A DNA stretch of 64,000 nucleotides from Aeromonas taiwanensis (GCF_000820165.1 NZ_CDDD01000074.1:22015-86014), one strand, 5' to 3'; counted from the first letter of the stretch, positions 18,572 to 30,857 are shown. Program-made: numbers and translations. The notes: a model not told the origin generated them from the letters alone.

Positions 18572-19579
18572 TCAGGGGGTCAGCTCCCCCCGCAGGGACT
18601 GCTGCATCAACTCGCGGATGCGCGGCGCCGGCAGGTCCTGGCTCAGCAGGAAGTGCAGCTTGGTGAGCGCCGCCTCGGCCGTCATGTCGAAGCCCGAGAT
18701 AACCCCGGCACGGGAGAGGGCGTTGCCGGTGGCATAGCCCCCCATGTTGACCTTGCCGTGCAGGCACTGGCTCAGGTTGACGATGATGACGCCGCGGGCG
18801 GATGCCTCGGAGAGCAGCGCCAGCATGGCCGGGTTCTGCGGTGCATTGCCCACCCCGAAGGAGAGCAGGATCAACGCACGCACCGGCTGCTGCAGGATGT
18901 TCGCAATCACCTCTGCCGAGATGCCCGGATAGAGGGTCACCACACCGATGGGCTGGGGGGTGATGTCGTGCAGCACCAGCGGTCTATCGCACGGCACACC
19001 CAGCTCACCCGCCTCCAGGGAGATGGCGATGCCGGCATTGAGCAGCGGCGGGTAGTTCGGCGAGTCGAAGGCGTGGAAGCCGTCCGCGTGCACCTTCTTG
19101 CTGCGGTTGCCGCGATAGAGCTGGTTGTTGAAGAAGAGCGTCACCTCGTGGATCGGGTAGTTGGCCGCAATGTAGAGGGCGTTGAGCAAATTCTGCTGGC
19201 CGTCGGAGCGCAGCTCGGCGAGCGGGATCTGGGAGCCGGTGATGATGACCGGCTTGTGCAGATCCTCGAGCATGAAGGAGAGCGCAGAGGCGGTGAACGA
19301 CATGGTGTCGGTGCCGTGCAGGATCACGAAACCGTCGTACTTCTCGTAGTTGTCACGAATGTCCTCGGCGATGCGCTGCCAGTCCGCCGGCGTCATGTCG
19401 GAGGAGTCGATGAGGGGGGCATATTCGTGGATATGGTAATCCGGCATTTCCGGTCGATGGAATTCGGGCATCCGTGCCAGACAGTCTTCCATGAAGCCCG
19501 CCATCGGCACATAGCCGTGGTCGGAACGCTGCATCCCTATGGTGCCGCCTGTGTAGGCGATGTAGATGGACTTCTTCAC
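18572..19579 (-). CDS. ansA: L-asparaginase I (cytosolic)
   Basis: Type I asparaginase, hydrolysing asparagine to aspartate and ammonia. The product is 335 residues (E. coli 338) and has no signal peptide, consistent with the cytosolic enzyme. The nucleophile region YTGGTIGM and the second active-site block ILHGTDTMSFTASALSFML are present, as is GGYATGNALSRAGVISG. The start is a GTG at 19577-19579 with AGGAG five bases upstream; the ATG eleven codons earlier would place the ribosome-binding site inside the gene and is rejected. Confidence 0.93.
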   Translation of the reverse strand: MKKSIYIAYTGGTIGMQRSDHGYVPMAGFMEDCLARMPEFHRPEMPDYHIHEYAPLIDSSDMTPADWQRIAEDIRDNYEKYDGFVILHGTDTMSFTASALSFMLEDLHKPVIITGSQIPLAELRSDGQQNLLNALYIAANYPIHEVTLFFNNQLYRGNRSKKVHADGFHAFDSPNYPPLLNAGIAISLEAGELGVPCDRPLVLHDITPQPIGVVTLYPGISAEVIANILQQPVRALILLSFGVGNAPQNPAMLALLSEASARGVIIVNLSQCLHGKVNMGGYATGNALSRAGVISGFDMTAEAALTKLHFLLSQDLPAPRIRELMQQSLRGELTP

Positions 19580-20069
19580 ACCCTCTCCTCTCTGTGAACT
19601 GGAAACCGGCAAATCGTCTGGGGCTCAACCGGTACGCGCCCTCGTCTCACCGTCATGGGTGGCACGAGGCGCATATCGGGCCGCAACCGACCTCTTCACT
19701 TCCTGCTTCCCCCCGCGGGCTGGAAACGGGCGAATTATAAAGAGTGTCGCCCCAAATGACAGCCACGGCTGCGTTGCAGCGTCCCCCAGCCCCGCCCATT
19801 CGCCAGAGTTAAACACCGTGTTAATGATATGTTTTAAGCATTAATATGATGAACATGGATATAAACGATGCTTTCTGCTACTATCCGCCGGATTTTTCAA
19901 GAATCTCTTCTGAACGCCCGACGATGACGGGTTCGTACCGATCCCATTTTTGCGTGGGACGGGGCCCAGGCCCCCTCTGTAACCGGCACCCTCGCCGCTC
20001 TGTTTCATCCCGGCTGGATCCGTGGGTCTTTCTTGCCAAAGACACAGCCGTTCAACATGGGAGTACCGA
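19580..20069. other. 490-bp intergenic region between divergent ansA and gltS
   Basis: No supportable gene. A structured element at 19636-19672 has two nested stems (GCGC.CTCGT / ACGAG.GCGC and CACC / GGTG, loop GTCATG) and would lie 57-93 nt upstream of the ansA start, possibly in its 5' leader. The stretch 19790-19920 is AT-rich and likely carries the gltS promoter. No known riboswitch was recognised. Confidence 0.4.
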
Positions 20070-21269
20070 ATGCTACAACTTGATTCCTACACCACCCTGG
20101 TCGCCGCCACCCTGGTGCTGCTGCTCGGCCGTCTGCTGGTCAACCGGATCGGACCGCTGCGTACCTTCAACATTCCCAAGCCCGTGGCGGGTGGTCTGGT
20201 GGTCGCCCTGGTCCTGCTGTTGCTGCGCTCCACTCTGCAACTGGAGCTGCAGTTTGACACCAGCCTGCAGACCCCGCTGATGCTCGCCTTCTTTGCCTCC
20301 ATCGGCCTCTCCGCCGATCTCGCCAGCCTCAAGCGCGGCGGCAAGGCGGTGATCACCTTCCTGATGGTGGTCACCGGCCTGCTGCTGATGCAAAACAGCC
20401 TGGGGGTCGGTCTGGCCACCCTGCTGGGGCTGGATCCCCACATGGGCCTGCTGGCCGGCTCCATCACCCTCTCCGGGGGGCATGGCACCGGGGCGGCATG
20501 GGGGTCCATCTTCAGCGCCAAGTACGGGGTGCAATCCGCCGCCGAGCTCGCCATCGCCTGCGCCACCTTCGGCCTGGTGCTGGGGGGGGTGATCGGCGGC
20601 CCCGTGGCCCGTCACCTGGTGAAGAAGGTGCAGGTGCCCGGCGAGGAGCACAACCGGGACGGCGCCCCCCAGGGCTTCGAGATGCCGGACATGGAGCGGC
20701 CGCTGACCACCTTCAGCGTGATCGAGACCCTGGCGCTCATCGCCATCAGCCTGAAGGGGGGCGAGATGCTCGCCGCCTACCTCAGGGGCGGCGCCTTCGA
20801 GCTGCCCGTCTTCGTCTGCGTGCTGTTCGTCGGTGTGCTGCTGCGCAACACCCTGACTCTGCTCAACTGGCATGAGGTGAGCGATCGCGAGGTCTCCCTG
20901 CTCGGCAACGTCAGTCTGTCGCTCTTCCTGGCCATGGCCCTGATGAGCCTCAAGCTGTGGGATCTGGCGAGCCTGGCCCTCCCCATCTTCGTGCTGCTGG
21001 CGGCCCAGACCGTGGCCATGGCGCTCTACGCCGTCTTCGTCACCTTCCGGGTCATGGGCAAGAACTATGACGCGGCCGTGCTGGCGGCGGGCCACTGCGG
21101 CTTCGGTCTGGGGGCCACCCCCACGGCGATTGCCAACATGCAGGCCATCACCCAGCGCTTTGGCCCCTCCCACATGGCGTTTCTGGTGGTGCCCATGGTG
21201 GGTGCCTTCTTCATCGACATCATCAACGCTGTGGTGATCAAGCTGTTCCTGGCGCTGCCCTTCCTGTAA
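20070..21269 (+). CDS. gltS: Sodium/glutamate symporter
   Basis: An inner-membrane Na+/glutamate carrier of the ESS family, 399 residues (E. coli 401). The two inverted halves each carry the glycine-rich re-entrant-loop signatures: LLAGSITLSGGHGTGAAWG near residue 127 and AAGHCGFGLGATPTAIANMQ near residue 340. The start MLQLDSYTTLVAATL at 20070 aligns with E. coli GltS; a 16-codon upstream extension of the frame is rejected. Together with the adjacent ansA, it makes the locus relevant to acidic amino-acid use. Confidence 0.96.
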   Translation: MLQLDSYTTLVAATLVLLLGRLLVNRIGPLRTFNIPKPVAGGLVVALVLLLLRSTLQLELQFDTSLQTPLMLAFFASIGLSADLASLKRGGKAVITFLMVVTGLLLMQNSLGVGLATLLGLDPHMGLLAGSITLSGGHGTGAAWGSIFSAKYGVQSAAELAIACATFGLVLGGVIGGPVARHLVKKVQVPGEEHNRDGAPQGFEMPDMERPLTTFSVIETLALIAISLKGGEMLAAYLRGGAFELPVFVCVLFVGVLLRNTLTLLNWHEVSDREVSLLGNVSLSLFLAMALMSLKLWDLASLALPIFVLLAAQTVAMALYAVFVTFRVMGKNYDAAVLAAGHCGFGLGATPTAIANMQAITQRFGPSHMAFLVVPMVGAFFIDIINAVVIKLFLALPFL

Positions 21270-21295
21270 TTCCTTTTTCTGTCAGACGCATATGA

Positions 21296-21325
21296 ACAGA
21301 GCCCACCTCAGGTGGACTCTGTCGT
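21296..21325 (+). terminator. Candidate terminator after gltS
   Basis: ACAGAG.CCACC-TCA-GGTGG.CTCTGT followed by CGTTTG, 27 nt after the gltS stop. The T-tract is poor, so this is moderate evidence. Confidence 0.5.
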
Positions 21326-21398
21326 TTGCACAGGCCGGCAATCCCGCTCCGCCGTCATCGCTTGCCCCGCCCGCACACAGGCAAGGGAACATACAAAG

Positions 21399-21437
21399 AA
21401 AAAGCCCCGCACTCGCCAGAGTGCAGGGCTTTTCTCA
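21399..21437 (-). terminator. Bidirectional terminator after the chemoreceptor gene
   Basis: AAAAGCCC.GCACTC-GCCA-GAGTGC.GGGCTTTT, flanked by A- and T-rich DNA, 34 nt past the minus-strand chemoreceptor stop; it also serves as a backstop for gltS transcripts. Confidence 0.88.
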
Positions 21438-21466
21438 TGACGACCGTGATCGCCGCGCATCAACCC

Positions 21467-23338
21467 TTAGAGGATAAAGGTCGACACCTGCTGGTTCAGG
21501 TTGGTGGCACGTCCCTTGAGGTTGTGCGCCTGATCCAGGTCGCGCATGGCGGAGGCGGTGATCTCGTCGCTCACGTCCTTGATGGCGGTGGTGTTCTGGG
21601 TGATCTCACCGGTCACCTGGGTCTGCTCCTCGGCGGCGGTGGCGATCTGTCCCGCCATGTCGGAGATGAGGCTGACGGCCTGGGTGATCTCTTCGAGTGC
21701 GGCGGCGGCGGCATCGGCGTCCTTCACGCTGTTGTCGGCCAGCCCCTGGCTGGTCTGCATCAGGCTCACCGCACGGGCCGTGGTCTGCTGCAGGGTCTCG
21801 ATGGTGGACTGGATCTCCTGGGTGGAGTCCTGGGTACGGCGCGACAGCACCCGCACCTCGTCCGCCACCACGGCGAAGCCGCGACCCTGTTCACCGGCAC
21901 GGGCCGCTTCGATGGCCGCGTTCAGCGCCAGCAGGTTGGTCTGCTCGGCGATGCCCTGGATGGTGGAGAGGATGCCTGAGATGGCCTGGGCATGGCGGCT
22001 CAGCTCGCCGATGACCCCGGTCGCCTGGCCCACTTCCTCGGCCAGATTGTTGATGGAGTGGCGAGTCTGGTTCACCAGGATCTTGCCCTGTTCACTGCTC
22101 TGGGCGGATTGCTGGGCGGCGGCGGCGGTGTTCTCGGCGTTGCCGGCGATCTCCATGGTGGCGCTCGCCATCTCGGTGACCGCAGTGGCGACCATGGTCA
22201 CCTCCTGTTGCTGGCGCTGCAGCTCTTCCACTGCGGCCTGGTTGGTCACCAAACTGCGCTCGGCGTCGGCGTTCAGCTCGTTGGCAAGCTGGCGGATGTT
22301 GGCAATGAGCTGATGCTGGCTGCCCACGAAGCGGTTGAAGCTGCCCGCCAGCTGGCCCACTTCATCGTTGGCGTCGATCTTGATGCGCTGGGTCAGGTCG
22401 CCGTTACCATCGGCGATGCGAGCCAGGGCCTGGGAAACCTTGCCGAGCGGGCCAAGCAGCAGGCTGACCAGCCAAGAGATGGCGAGGATGCTGCCCACCA
22501 GCACCAGCAGGGCCAGGCCGAGCTGGCTCATCAGCAGGGAGGAGAGCGGTGCCTCCAGGGTGCTCTTGTCCAGCACCAGTACCAGCTCCCAGTCGGTGTC
22601 CGGGATATCCACCGCCCACAGCAGCTTGTCACGGCCCTCGTTGTCGAAGTAGGCCGGCACCAGGCTGTTGCTGCTCTTGCTCTGCTCGATCAGGGCGTTG
22701 GTCAGGTCGTTGTCGATCTCGCTGGCCGGCTTCATCGCCTTGGCCGCGTCCTTGTAGGCGATGACGGTGCCGTCCTTGTGCATCAGGATGGCGAAGCCGT
22801 CCGCCGGCAGTTTCATCTTGGTGACGTCTTCCACTAGGGAGGCGATGGAGAGGTCGCCGCCGACCACGCCGCCCTGGGCCGGTTGGGCCAGGGTCACCAC
22901 CAGGATGTTGTAGGCCACGTCCAGGTAGGGCTTGGTGACGATCATGCCACCCTTGGCCATGGCTTCCTGATACCAGCCACGGGAACGGGGATCGTAGCCG
23001 TCACGATTGATGGTGGGGTCGGAGTCGTTCATCTTGCCGCTGCCCTCACCGAAGTAGGTGAGCTGGAAGCGACCGGAAACCTGGGCCTGTTGCAGGGCGT
23101 TGAGGGGTTCGGTGCCGGCCTTGTTGCCGAGGGCCTGGATGACGTCGCGACGGGCGGCGAGCCAGTCGCTCACGCTGGCGGCCTGCTGGCTGCCAAGGCG
23201 TTGCACCTGTTCCTGACTGCCTTGCAGCAGCAGGGACTTCTGACTGGTATAGCTCTGCCAGGAGAGCAGCAGGATCACCAGCGACAGGGCGATCACCACA
23301 GACAACAGTATCTTCTGCTTGAGTGATAGGTTTTTCAT
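21467..23338 (-). CDS. Methyl-accepting chemotaxis protein with amino-acid-type dCache sensor
   Basis: A 623-residue transmembrane chemoreceptor. Layout: TM1 (residues 9-26), periplasmic double-Cache domain (30-270), TM2 (about 275-297), HAMP (300-350), and a cytosolic signalling domain whose tip reads [19 protein letters not shown]. In the sensor, Tyr115, Arg120, Trp122, Tyr123, Tyr138, Asp140 and Asp162 occur with the spacing of the amino-acid-binding dCache motif known from PctA-type receptors, so the ligand is predicted to be one or more L-amino acids. No C-terminal CheR-tethering pentapeptide is present (ends STFIL). It is monocistronic and divergent from prfB. Confidence 0.9.
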   Translation of the reverse strand: MKNLSLKQKILLSVVIALSLVILLLSWQSYTSQKSLLLQGSQEQVQRLGSQQAASVSDWLAARRDVIQALGNKAGTEPLNALQQAQVSGRFQLTYFGEGSGKMNDSDPTINRDGYDPRSRGWYQEAMAKGGMIVTKPYLDVAYNILVVTLAQPAQGGVVGGDLSIASLVEDVTKMKLPADGFAILMHKDGTVIAYKDAAKAMKPASEIDNDLTNALIEQSKSSNSLVPAYFDNEGRDKLLWAVDIPDTDWELVLVLDKSTLEAPLSSLLMSQLGLALLVLVGSILAISWLVSLLLGPLGKVSQALARIADGNGDLTQRIKIDANDEVGQLAGSFNRFVGSQHQLIANIRQLANELNADAERSLVTNQAAVEELQRQQQEVTMVATAVTEMASATMEIAGNAENTAAAAQQSAQSSEQGKILVNQTRHSINNLAEEVGQATGVIGELSRHAQAISGILSTIQGIAEQTNLLALNAAIEAARAGEQGRGFAVVADEVRVLSRRTQDSTQEIQSTIETLQQTTARAVSLMQTSQGLADNSVKDADAAAAALEEITQAVSLISDMAGQIATAAEEQTQVTGEITQNTTAIKDVSDEITASAMRDLDQAHNLKGRATNLNQQVSTFIL

Positions 23339-23589
23339 CGTGTTTTCTTCTTGTGGAGTCAGGAACAGGATTACCGGGAGTGCATGGCACTATCATGTTG
23401 ATAGCGGCCAGCCAGCGCAAAACTGAAGCGAAGAATGGCATCGCCGACGACATTTTGCCCATGAATGGCAAAAATGGCTTCGGAAATCGGTGAAGGAAGA
23501 CATGCGGGTACAGCCAACCCTGTTTATTCCTTCCGCAATTGGCTAGAATATCCCGTTTTTAAATCACATCGACCCCGAGAGTTTTCACG

Positions 23590-24688
23590 ATGTTTGAAGT
23601 CAATCCTGTATTAAACAAGCTTAAGGAGCTGTCTGAGAGGACCGAGCTGCTTAGGGGGTACCTTTGACTATGACGCCAAGAAAGAGCGTCTGGAAGAGGT
23701 AAACGCCGAGCTGGAACAGCCGGATGTCTGGAATGAACCCGAGCGCGCACAGGCGCTGGGCAAGGAGCGCGTCTCCCTAGAGAACGTGGTCAGCACCATA
23801 GATACCCTGACCCAGGGCGTCGATGACGTCGAGATGCTGGTCAGCCTGGCCGTCGAAGGGGAAGACGAAGAGACCTTCAACGAAGCCGTGGTCGAAGCCG
23901 ACGAGCTCGAAGCCAAGCTGGTGGATCTCGAGTTCCGCCGCATGTTCTCCGGCCAGCACGACGGCTCCGACTGCTACATCGACATCCAGTCCGGCTCCGG
24001 CGGTACCGAGGCCCAGGACTGGGCCAACATGGTGCTGCGCATGTACCTGCGCTGGGGCGATGCCCACGGCTACAAGCCCGAGCTCATCGAGTGCTCCGAG
24101 GGCGACGTGGCCGGCATCAAGTCCGCCACCATCAAGTTCACCGGCGAATACGCCTTCGGCTGGCTGCGCACCGAGACCGGCGTGCACCGCCTGGTCCGCA
24201 AGTCACCGTTCGATTCCGGTGGCCGTCGCCACACCTCGTTCTGCTCCGTGTTCGTCTACCCCGAGATCGATGACGACATCGAGATCGAGATCAACCCGGC
24301 CGATCTGCGTATCGACGTCTACCGCGCCTCCGGTGCCGGTGGTCAGCACGTCAACCGGACCGAGTCCGCGGTGCGTATCACCCACATCCCGACCGGGGTG
24401 GTGGTGCAGTGCCAGAACGACCGTTCCCAGCACAAGAACAAAGATCAGTGTATGAAGCAGCTGAAGGCCAAGCTCTACGAGCTGGAAATTCAGAAGCAGA
24501 ACGCCGAGAAGCAAGCCCTCGAAGAGACCAAGTCCGACATCGGCTGGGGCAGCCAGATCCGTTCCTACGTACTGGATGATTCCCGTATCAAGGATCTGCG
24601 TACCGGCGTCGAGACCCGCAACACCCAGTCGGTACTCGACGGCGACTTGGACAAGTTTATCGAAGCCAGCCTGAAATCAGGTCTGTAA
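23590..24688 (+). CDS. prfB: Peptide chain release factor 2, expressed by programmed +1 frameshift
   Basis: RF2 recognises UGA and UAA stop codons. The gene starts at ATG 23590, runs 25 codons to an in-frame TGA at 23665-23667, and continues in the +1 frame from GAC at 23666, giving 365 residues, exactly the E. coli length. The RF2 anticodon-like tripeptide SPF ([11 protein letters not shown]) and the peptidyl-tRNA hydrolysis motif GGQ ([10 protein letters not shown], near residue 250) are present. lysS follows after 20 bp, the usual prfB-lysS operon. Reading it without the frameshift would wrongly give a 300-residue protein starting at 23786. Confidence 0.97.
23652..23667 (+). promoter_or_regulatory. 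RF2 programmed frameshift site
   Basis: The internal Shine-Dalgarno AGGGGG is followed by TAC and the slippery CTT TGA C. It differs from the E. coli site only at one wobble base (TAC for TAT). Low RF2 slows termination at UGA and favours the +1 slip on CTT, giving autoregulation (established for E. coli). Confidence 0.96.
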
Positions 24689-24708
24689 ACAGAGCAGCAG
24701 GAATCACC

Positions 24709-26244
<1,536 letters not shown>

Positions 26245-26288
26245 GTGTGACCCCCGCCGGGATCCCTCCCGAGCGCGATCACAATGGA

Positions 26289-26318
26289 AACGCCCCGCAA
26301 CTGCGGGGCGTTTTTTTA
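26289..26318 (+). terminator. Terminator of the prfB-lysS operon
   Basis: AACGCCCCGCA-AC-TGCGGGGCGTT followed by seven Ts, 45 nt past the lysS stop. Confidence 0.95.
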
Positions 26319-26439
26319 TGGCGTGCACAACCGGTGGCGAACGTTCAATACACCGCCATCTTGCCGCTTATGAGGCTGGCAGCAGCCACTCCCCCTGCCA
26401 CAGGGTCAGCGCCTGGCCCGCCATCAGCACCCGCTCTTC

Positions 26440-27165
26440 CTACAATTCCAGCCTGAGATCCCCGCCCCGGGTCGAGATCTGACGGGCCCGCAGCTGCGAC
26501 TTGCCGAGGCGCTCGGCCCAGAACGGCACCAGGGCGCAGTGGTTGGAGCCGGTCACCGGATCCTCCTCCACCCCGACCCAGGGGGCAAAATAGCGGGAGA
26601 CGAAGTCGTCCTCCCCCCGGCTCGACGGCGCCGTCACCATGATCCCCCGCCCCGGCAGGGCGCGCAGGGCGTGGAAGTCGGGGGTGAGCGCTCGCACCTC
26701 TTCCTCGCTACCGAGCTCAAGCAGGAACTTGGCGCCAGCGGCCAGAGTCTGCAACGGCCGGCAGCCGAGGGCGGCCCCATAGGCGGGATCCAGCTCAAGG
26801 GGCACAAGAGCAATACGCGGGAAGTCGAGCCAGATCCAGGCCCCTTCGCGCCTGGCCACCAGCTCGCCGCTGCGGGTCGCGAAGCGGATGGGCTGATCTT
26901 CGGCCACCTCCCCTGTCTGCCACAGCACGTGGGCCGCCGCCAGGGTGCCGTGACCGCACAAGTCCACCTCCACTTGAGGGGTAAACCAGCGCAGCCGGTA
27001 ATGCCCCTCGCCGAGAGGGCTGAGGAAGGCGCTCTCCGACAGGTTGAACTCCGCAGCCATGGCCTGCAGCTCGGCGTCACTGCGCTCGGGTCCCTGGACC
27101 ACGATGGCGGGGTTGCCCCCGAAGGGGTGCCGGCTGAAGGCGTTGACATGGAACAGACGGGACAT
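26440..27165 (-). CDS. PhzF-family isomerase, truncated by an in-frame TAG
   Basis: A PhzF/YddE-like isomerase-fold protein. The N-terminal RLFHVNAFSRHPFGGNPAIVV and the active-site FNLSESAFL (catalytic Glu) are intact; the second half has CGHGTLAAAHVLW and the late motif DPVTGSNHCALVPFW. The start MSRLFHVNAF at 27165 has GGAGGA upstream. The frame stops at a TAG (26440-26442) after DLRLEL, giving 241 residues, but the same frame continues for 23 more codons to a TAA at 26368-26370, and those codons read EERVLMAGQALTLWQGEWL, the expected last strand of the fold. So a CAG-to-TAG change (or sequence error) has removed the C-terminus. Substrate unknown. Confidence 0.82.
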   Translation of the reverse strand: MSRLFHVNAFSRHPFGGNPAIVVQGPERSDAELQAMAAEFNLSESAFLSPLGEGHYRLRWFTPQVEVDLCGHGTLAAAHVLWQTGEVAEDQPIRFATRSGELVARREGAWIWLDFPRIALVPLELDPAYGAALGCRPLQTLAAGAKFLLELGSEEEVRALTPDFHALRALPGRGIMVTAPSSRGEDDFVSRYFAPWVGVEEDPVTGSNHCALVPFWAERLGKSQLRARQISTRGGDLRLEL

Positions 27166-27198
27166 CGGCAGATCCTCCGGGACAAAAAAGGGACTCAA

Positions 27199-27351
27199 TA
27201 ATGCCGCTTTTATACCACAGGGAGACGGGTATTGAGGCGAAATCCAACTTTATAAATTCACAAATCGCATAAAGAAGATATTTTTATTCTTTGTTGTTAT
27301 TCATTGCACCCCTTACTCTGACCAAAAATCAGACCATGGAAGACATGTGTG
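27199..27351 (+). promoter_or_regulatory. Upstream region of cysJIH
   Basis: An AT-rich stretch (27235-27305, containing TTTTTATTCTTTGTTGTTATTC-like DNA in pieces) precedes cysJ. In related bacteria cysJIH is activated by CysB, whose sites are degenerate and AT-rich; a CysB site here is an inference from the operon identity, not a clear motif match. Confidence 0.35.
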
Positions 27352-29145
27352 ATGCCATTGACAGCCCCCATTCCCAACCTCAGCCCGCTCTCTGACGAAC
27401 AGCAGCGCCAGCTTAACCAGGTCCTCGCGACCCTCAACACCCAGCAACTCGCCTGGGTGAGCGGTTATCTCTACGGCCTCTCCCAGGCCGGCGTCCAGCC
27501 CGTTGCGGCCGGCAGCACCGAGGCCGCGGCCCCCGGCGGCAGCCTCACCATCCTCTACGGATCCCAGACCGGCAACGCCAAGGGCGTGGCCAGCGCCATC
27601 AAGGCACAGGCCGAGGCCAGCGGCCTGCCGGTGACCCTGATCTCCATGGCGGACTACAAGCCCAAGCAGCTCAAGAAAGAGACCCACCTGCTGGTGGTCG
27701 TGAGCACTTACGGAGAGGGTGAGCCGCCGGAGAGCGCAGTCGATCTGTTCGAGCAGCTCAAGAAGGGCAAGATTGGCAAGCTGGACGGCCTCAAGTTCGC
27801 CGTACTGGGCTTGGGTGACAGTTCCTACGAATTCTTCTGCCAGACCGGCAAGGATTTCGACGACTTCCTGTCCAAGGCCGGGGCCGAGCGCATTTATGAG
27901 CTCGCGAGCCTGGACGTGGACTACCAGGACGCCGCCAAGGCCTGGGGTGAGCAGGCGGTCAAGGCCGTTGCCGCGACCCTCTCCGTGGGCAGTGCCGGTG
28001 CCAGCGTGGCAGGGGCCGTGCAGGCGGCCGTCGGCCACAGCCAGTATCACAAGGAGAACCCCTTCCCGGCACGGCTCTCCGTCAACCAGAAGATCACCGG
28101 CCGCGACTCCACCAAGGACATCCGCCATATCGAGATCAACCTGGAAGAGTCCGGCATCACCTATCAACCCGGGGATGCCCTCGGTATCTGGTTCGACAAT
28201 GACGCCGATCTCGTGGGCGAGGTGCTGGCCCTGACCGGTCTGAGCGGTGACGAGGCCACCCCCCATGGCAGCCTGCGCGAGGCGCTGACCCGCCACTTCG
28301 AGCTGACCCGGCTGCACGGCGGCCTGATCACGGGCCTCGCCGAGATCGCGGACAACGCGGCCCTCAAGGATCTGGCCGGCGACAAGGCCCAGGTCAATGC
28401 CCTGGTCGCCTCTGCCCAGGTGGTGGATGTGCTCAAGCGCTTCCCTGCCTTCCTGAGTGCCGATCAACTGATCGCCCTGCTGCGCCCGCTGACCCCGCGC
28501 CTCTACTCCATCGCCTCCGCCCAGAGCGAGGTGGAAGAGGAGGTGCATCTGACCGTCGGCGTGGTGCGCTACCCTCAGGAAGACGGCACAGTGCGCAGTG
28601 GCGGCGCCTCCTCCTATCTGGCGGACCGCCTGGCCGAGGATGCCGAGGTGCGGGTGTTCGTGGAGCACAACGACAACTTCCGCCTGCCGGCGAACCCGGA
28701 TACCCCTGTCATCATGGTGGGCCCTGGCACCGGCATCGCCCCCTTCCGCGCCTTTATGCAGGAGCGGGAAGCCCTCGGGGCCTCGGGCAAGAACTGGCTC
28801 TTCTTCGGCAACCCTCACTTCACCCAGGATTTCCTCTATCAGGTGGAGTGGCAGCGCTATGTGAAATCCGGCCTGCTGTCGAAGATCTCCCTGGCCTTCA
28901 GCCGGGATCAGGCCAACAAGATTTATGTGCAGGATCGCCTGCGCGAGGCGGGGCTCGAGCTCTACCAGTGGCTGGAAGCCGGCGCACACTTCTATGTGTG
29001 TGGCGACGCCAACCACATGGCGAAAGATGTGCAGGAAGCCCTGCTGGAAGTGATTGCCGAACATGGCCACAAGAGCCGTGAGGAAGCAGAAGAGTATCTG
29101 AGCGAATTGCGTCGTGCCAAACGTTATCAAAGGGATGTCTACTGA
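27352..29145 (+). CDS. cysJ: Sulfite reductase (NADPH) flavoprotein alpha subunit
   Basis: CysJ passes electrons from NADPH through FAD and FMN to the hemoprotein CysI for sulfite reduction to sulfide. The 597-residue product (E. coli 599) has a flavodoxin-like FMN domain ([20 protein letters not shown] near 65-84), an FAD-binding region ([20 protein letters not shown]) and an NADPH-binding region ([18 protein letters not shown]), and ends with the conserved Y-QRDVY. GTG 27349 and ATG 27352 are adjacent possible starts; the ATG is preferred. Its stop overlaps the cysI start as TGATG. Confidence 0.97.
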   Translation: MPLTAPIPNLSPLSDEQQRQLNQVLATLNTQQLAWVSGYLYGLSQAGVQPVAAGSTEAAAPGGSLTILYGSQTGNAKGVASAIKAQAEASGLPVTLISMADYKPKQLKKETHLLVVVSTYGEGEPPESAVDLFEQLKKGKIGKLDGLKFAVLGLGDSSYEFFCQTGKDFDDFLSKAGAERIYELASLDVDYQDAAKAWGEQAVKAVAATLSVGSAGASVAGAVQAAVGHSQYHKENPFPARLSVNQKITGRDSTKDIRHIEINLEESGITYQPGDALGIWFDNDADLVGEVLALTGLSGDEATPHGSLREALTRHFELTRLHGGLITGLAEIADNAALKDLAGDKAQVNALVASAQVVDVLKRFPAFLSADQLIALLRPLTPRLYSIASAQSEVEEEVHLTVGVVRYPQEDGTVRSGGASSYLADRLAEDAEVRVFVEHNDNFRLPANPDTPVIMVGPGTGIAPFRAFMQEREALGASGKNWLFFGNPHFTQDFLYQVEWQRYVKSGLLSKISLAFSRDQANKIYVQDRLREAGLELYQWLEAGAHFYVCGDANHMAKDVQEALLEVIAEHGHKSREEAEEYLSELRRAKRYQRDVY

Positions 29146-30857
29146 TGAGCAAACAAGTTATTCCGGGACCGGTCGAAGGACCGCTGGCCGACAACGAGCG
29201 CCTCAAGCGCGAGAGCAACTTCCTGCGCGGTACCATAGAGCAGGATCTGCAGGATCCCCTCACCGGTGGCTTCAACGGCGACAACTTCCAGCTGATCCGC
29301 TTCCACGGCATGTACCAGCAGGATGACCGCGACATCCGACCGGAGCGTGCCGCCCAGAAGCTGGAGCCCCTGCACAACGTCATGCTGCGTGCCCGTCTGC
29401 CGGGCGGCATCATCACCCCGGCCCAGTGGCAGGTGATCGACAAGTTCGCCGAAGAGCACAGCATGTATGGCAGCATTCGCCTGACTACTCGCCAGACCTT
29501 CCAGTTCCATGGCGTGCTCAAGCGCGACATCAAGCTGATGCACCAGACCCTGAACAGCACCGGCATCGACTCCATCGCCACTGCGGGGGACGTGAACCGC
29601 AACGTGCTGTGCACCAGCAACCCGGTGGAGTCCGAGCTGCACCAGGAGGCCTACGAGTGGGCCAAGAAGATCTCCGAGCACCTGCTGCCCAAGACCCGCG
29701 CCTACGTGGAGATCTGGCTGGACGGCGAGAAACTGGGGGAGGACGAGGAGCCTATCCTGGGGTCCAACTACCTGCCGCGCAAATTCAAGACCACTGTCGT
29801 GATCCCGCCCCACAACGACGTGGACATCCACGCCAACGATCTCAACTTCGTGGCCATCGCCGAAGGTGGCAAGCTGGTGGGTTTCAACGTGCTGGTGGGC
29901 GGGGGTCTGGCCATGACCCACGGTGACACCACCACCTATCCGCGCAAGGCGAGCGACTTCGGCTTCGTGCCCCTCTCCCACGTGCTGGAGGTGGCGGCCG
30001 CCGTGGTCAGCACCCAGCGCGACTGGGGCAACCGGGTCAACCGCAAGAACGCCAAGACCAAGTACACCCTGGAGCGGGTCGGCGTCGAGGCCTTCAAGGC
30101 CGAGGTGGAGAACCGTGCCGGCATCCAGTTCGGGCCGGTTCGCCCCTACGAATTCACCAGCCGTGGCGATCGCTTCGGTTGGGTCGAGGGGATAGACGGC
30201 AAGCACCACCTGACCCTGTTTATCGAGAACGGCCGCCTGCTGGACTTCCCGGGCAAGCCCCTCAAGACCGGCATGCTGGAGATCGCCAAGGTGCATCAGG
30301 GGGACTTCCGCCTCACCGCCAACCAGAACCTGATCATCGCGGGCGTCCCGGCCGGCGAGAAGGCCCGCATCGAGGCGCTGGCGCGCCAGTACGGCCTGCT
30401 GGATGACGGCGTGAGCGAACAGCGCAAGCAGTCCATGGCCTGCGTGGCCCTGCCCACCTGCCCGCTGGCGATGGCCGAGGCCGAGCGCATGCTGCCGGCG
30501 TTTGTCACCGACATCGAAGGCTTGCTGACCAAGCACGGCCTGGCTGATGACGCCATCATCTTCCGCGTCACCGGCTGCCCCAACGGCTGCGGCCGCGCCA
30601 TGCTGGCGGAAGTGGGGCTGGTGGGCAAGGCGCCGGGTCGCTACAACCTGCACCTGGGTGGCAACCTGGAGGGAACCCGCATCCCGCGCCTGCACCTGGA
30701 AAACATCACAGAGCCGCAGATCCTGGCCGAGCTGGATGCCCTGATCGGGCGCTGGGCCACCGAGCGCAACCCGGACGAGTGCTTCGGCGACTTCGTCATC
30801 CGCGCCGGGATCATAGCCCCGGTCATCGACTCCGCGAGGGACTTCTATGCAGCCTGA
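29145..30857 (+). CDS. cysI: Sulfite reductase (NADPH) hemoprotein beta subunit
   Basis: The siroheme/4Fe-4S subunit performing the six-electron reduction of sulfite to sulfide. The 570-residue product matches E. coli CysI in length. The cluster-siroheme cysteines lie in two pairs, [18 protein letters not shown] (near residue 435) and [17 protein letters not shown] (near residue 480). Translation is coupled to cysJ (1-nt overlap) and to cysH (11-nt overlap). Siroheme supply links it functionally to the cobA-type gene at the right end of the window. Confidence 0.97.
   Translation: MSKQVIPGPVEGPLADNERLKRESNFLRGTIEQDLQDPLTGGFNGDNFQLIRFHGMYQQDDRDIRPERAAQKLEPLHNVMLRARLPGGIITPAQWQVIDKFAEEHSMYGSIRLTTRQTFQFHGVLKRDIKLMHQTLNSTGIDSIATAGDVNRNVLCTSNPVESELHQEAYEWAKKISEHLLPKTRAYVEIWLDGEKLGEDEEPILGSNYLPRKFKTTVVIPPHNDVDIHANDLNFVAIAEGGKLVGFNVLVGGGLAMTHGDTTTYPRKASDFGFVPLSHVLEVAAAVVSTQRDWGNRVNRKNAKTKYTLERVGVEAFKAEVENRAGIQFGPVRPYEFTSRGDRFGWVEGIDGKHHLTLFIENGRLLDFPGKPLKTGMLEIAKVHQGDFRLTANQNLIIAGVPAGEKARIEALARQYGLLDDGVSEQRKQSMACVALPTCPLAMAEAERMLPAFVTDIEGLLTKHGLADDAIIFRVTGCPNGCGRAMLAEVGLVGKAPGRYNLHLGGNLEGTRIPRLHLENITEPQILAELDALIGRWATERNPDECFGDFVIRAGIIAPVIDSARDFYAA

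Noticed and set aside
23786..24688. prfB starting at 23786 as a 300-residue protein
   Set aside because: The upstream 25 codons and the in-frame TGA with AGGGGG and CTT form the RF2 frameshift site, giving the full 365-residue protein from 23590.
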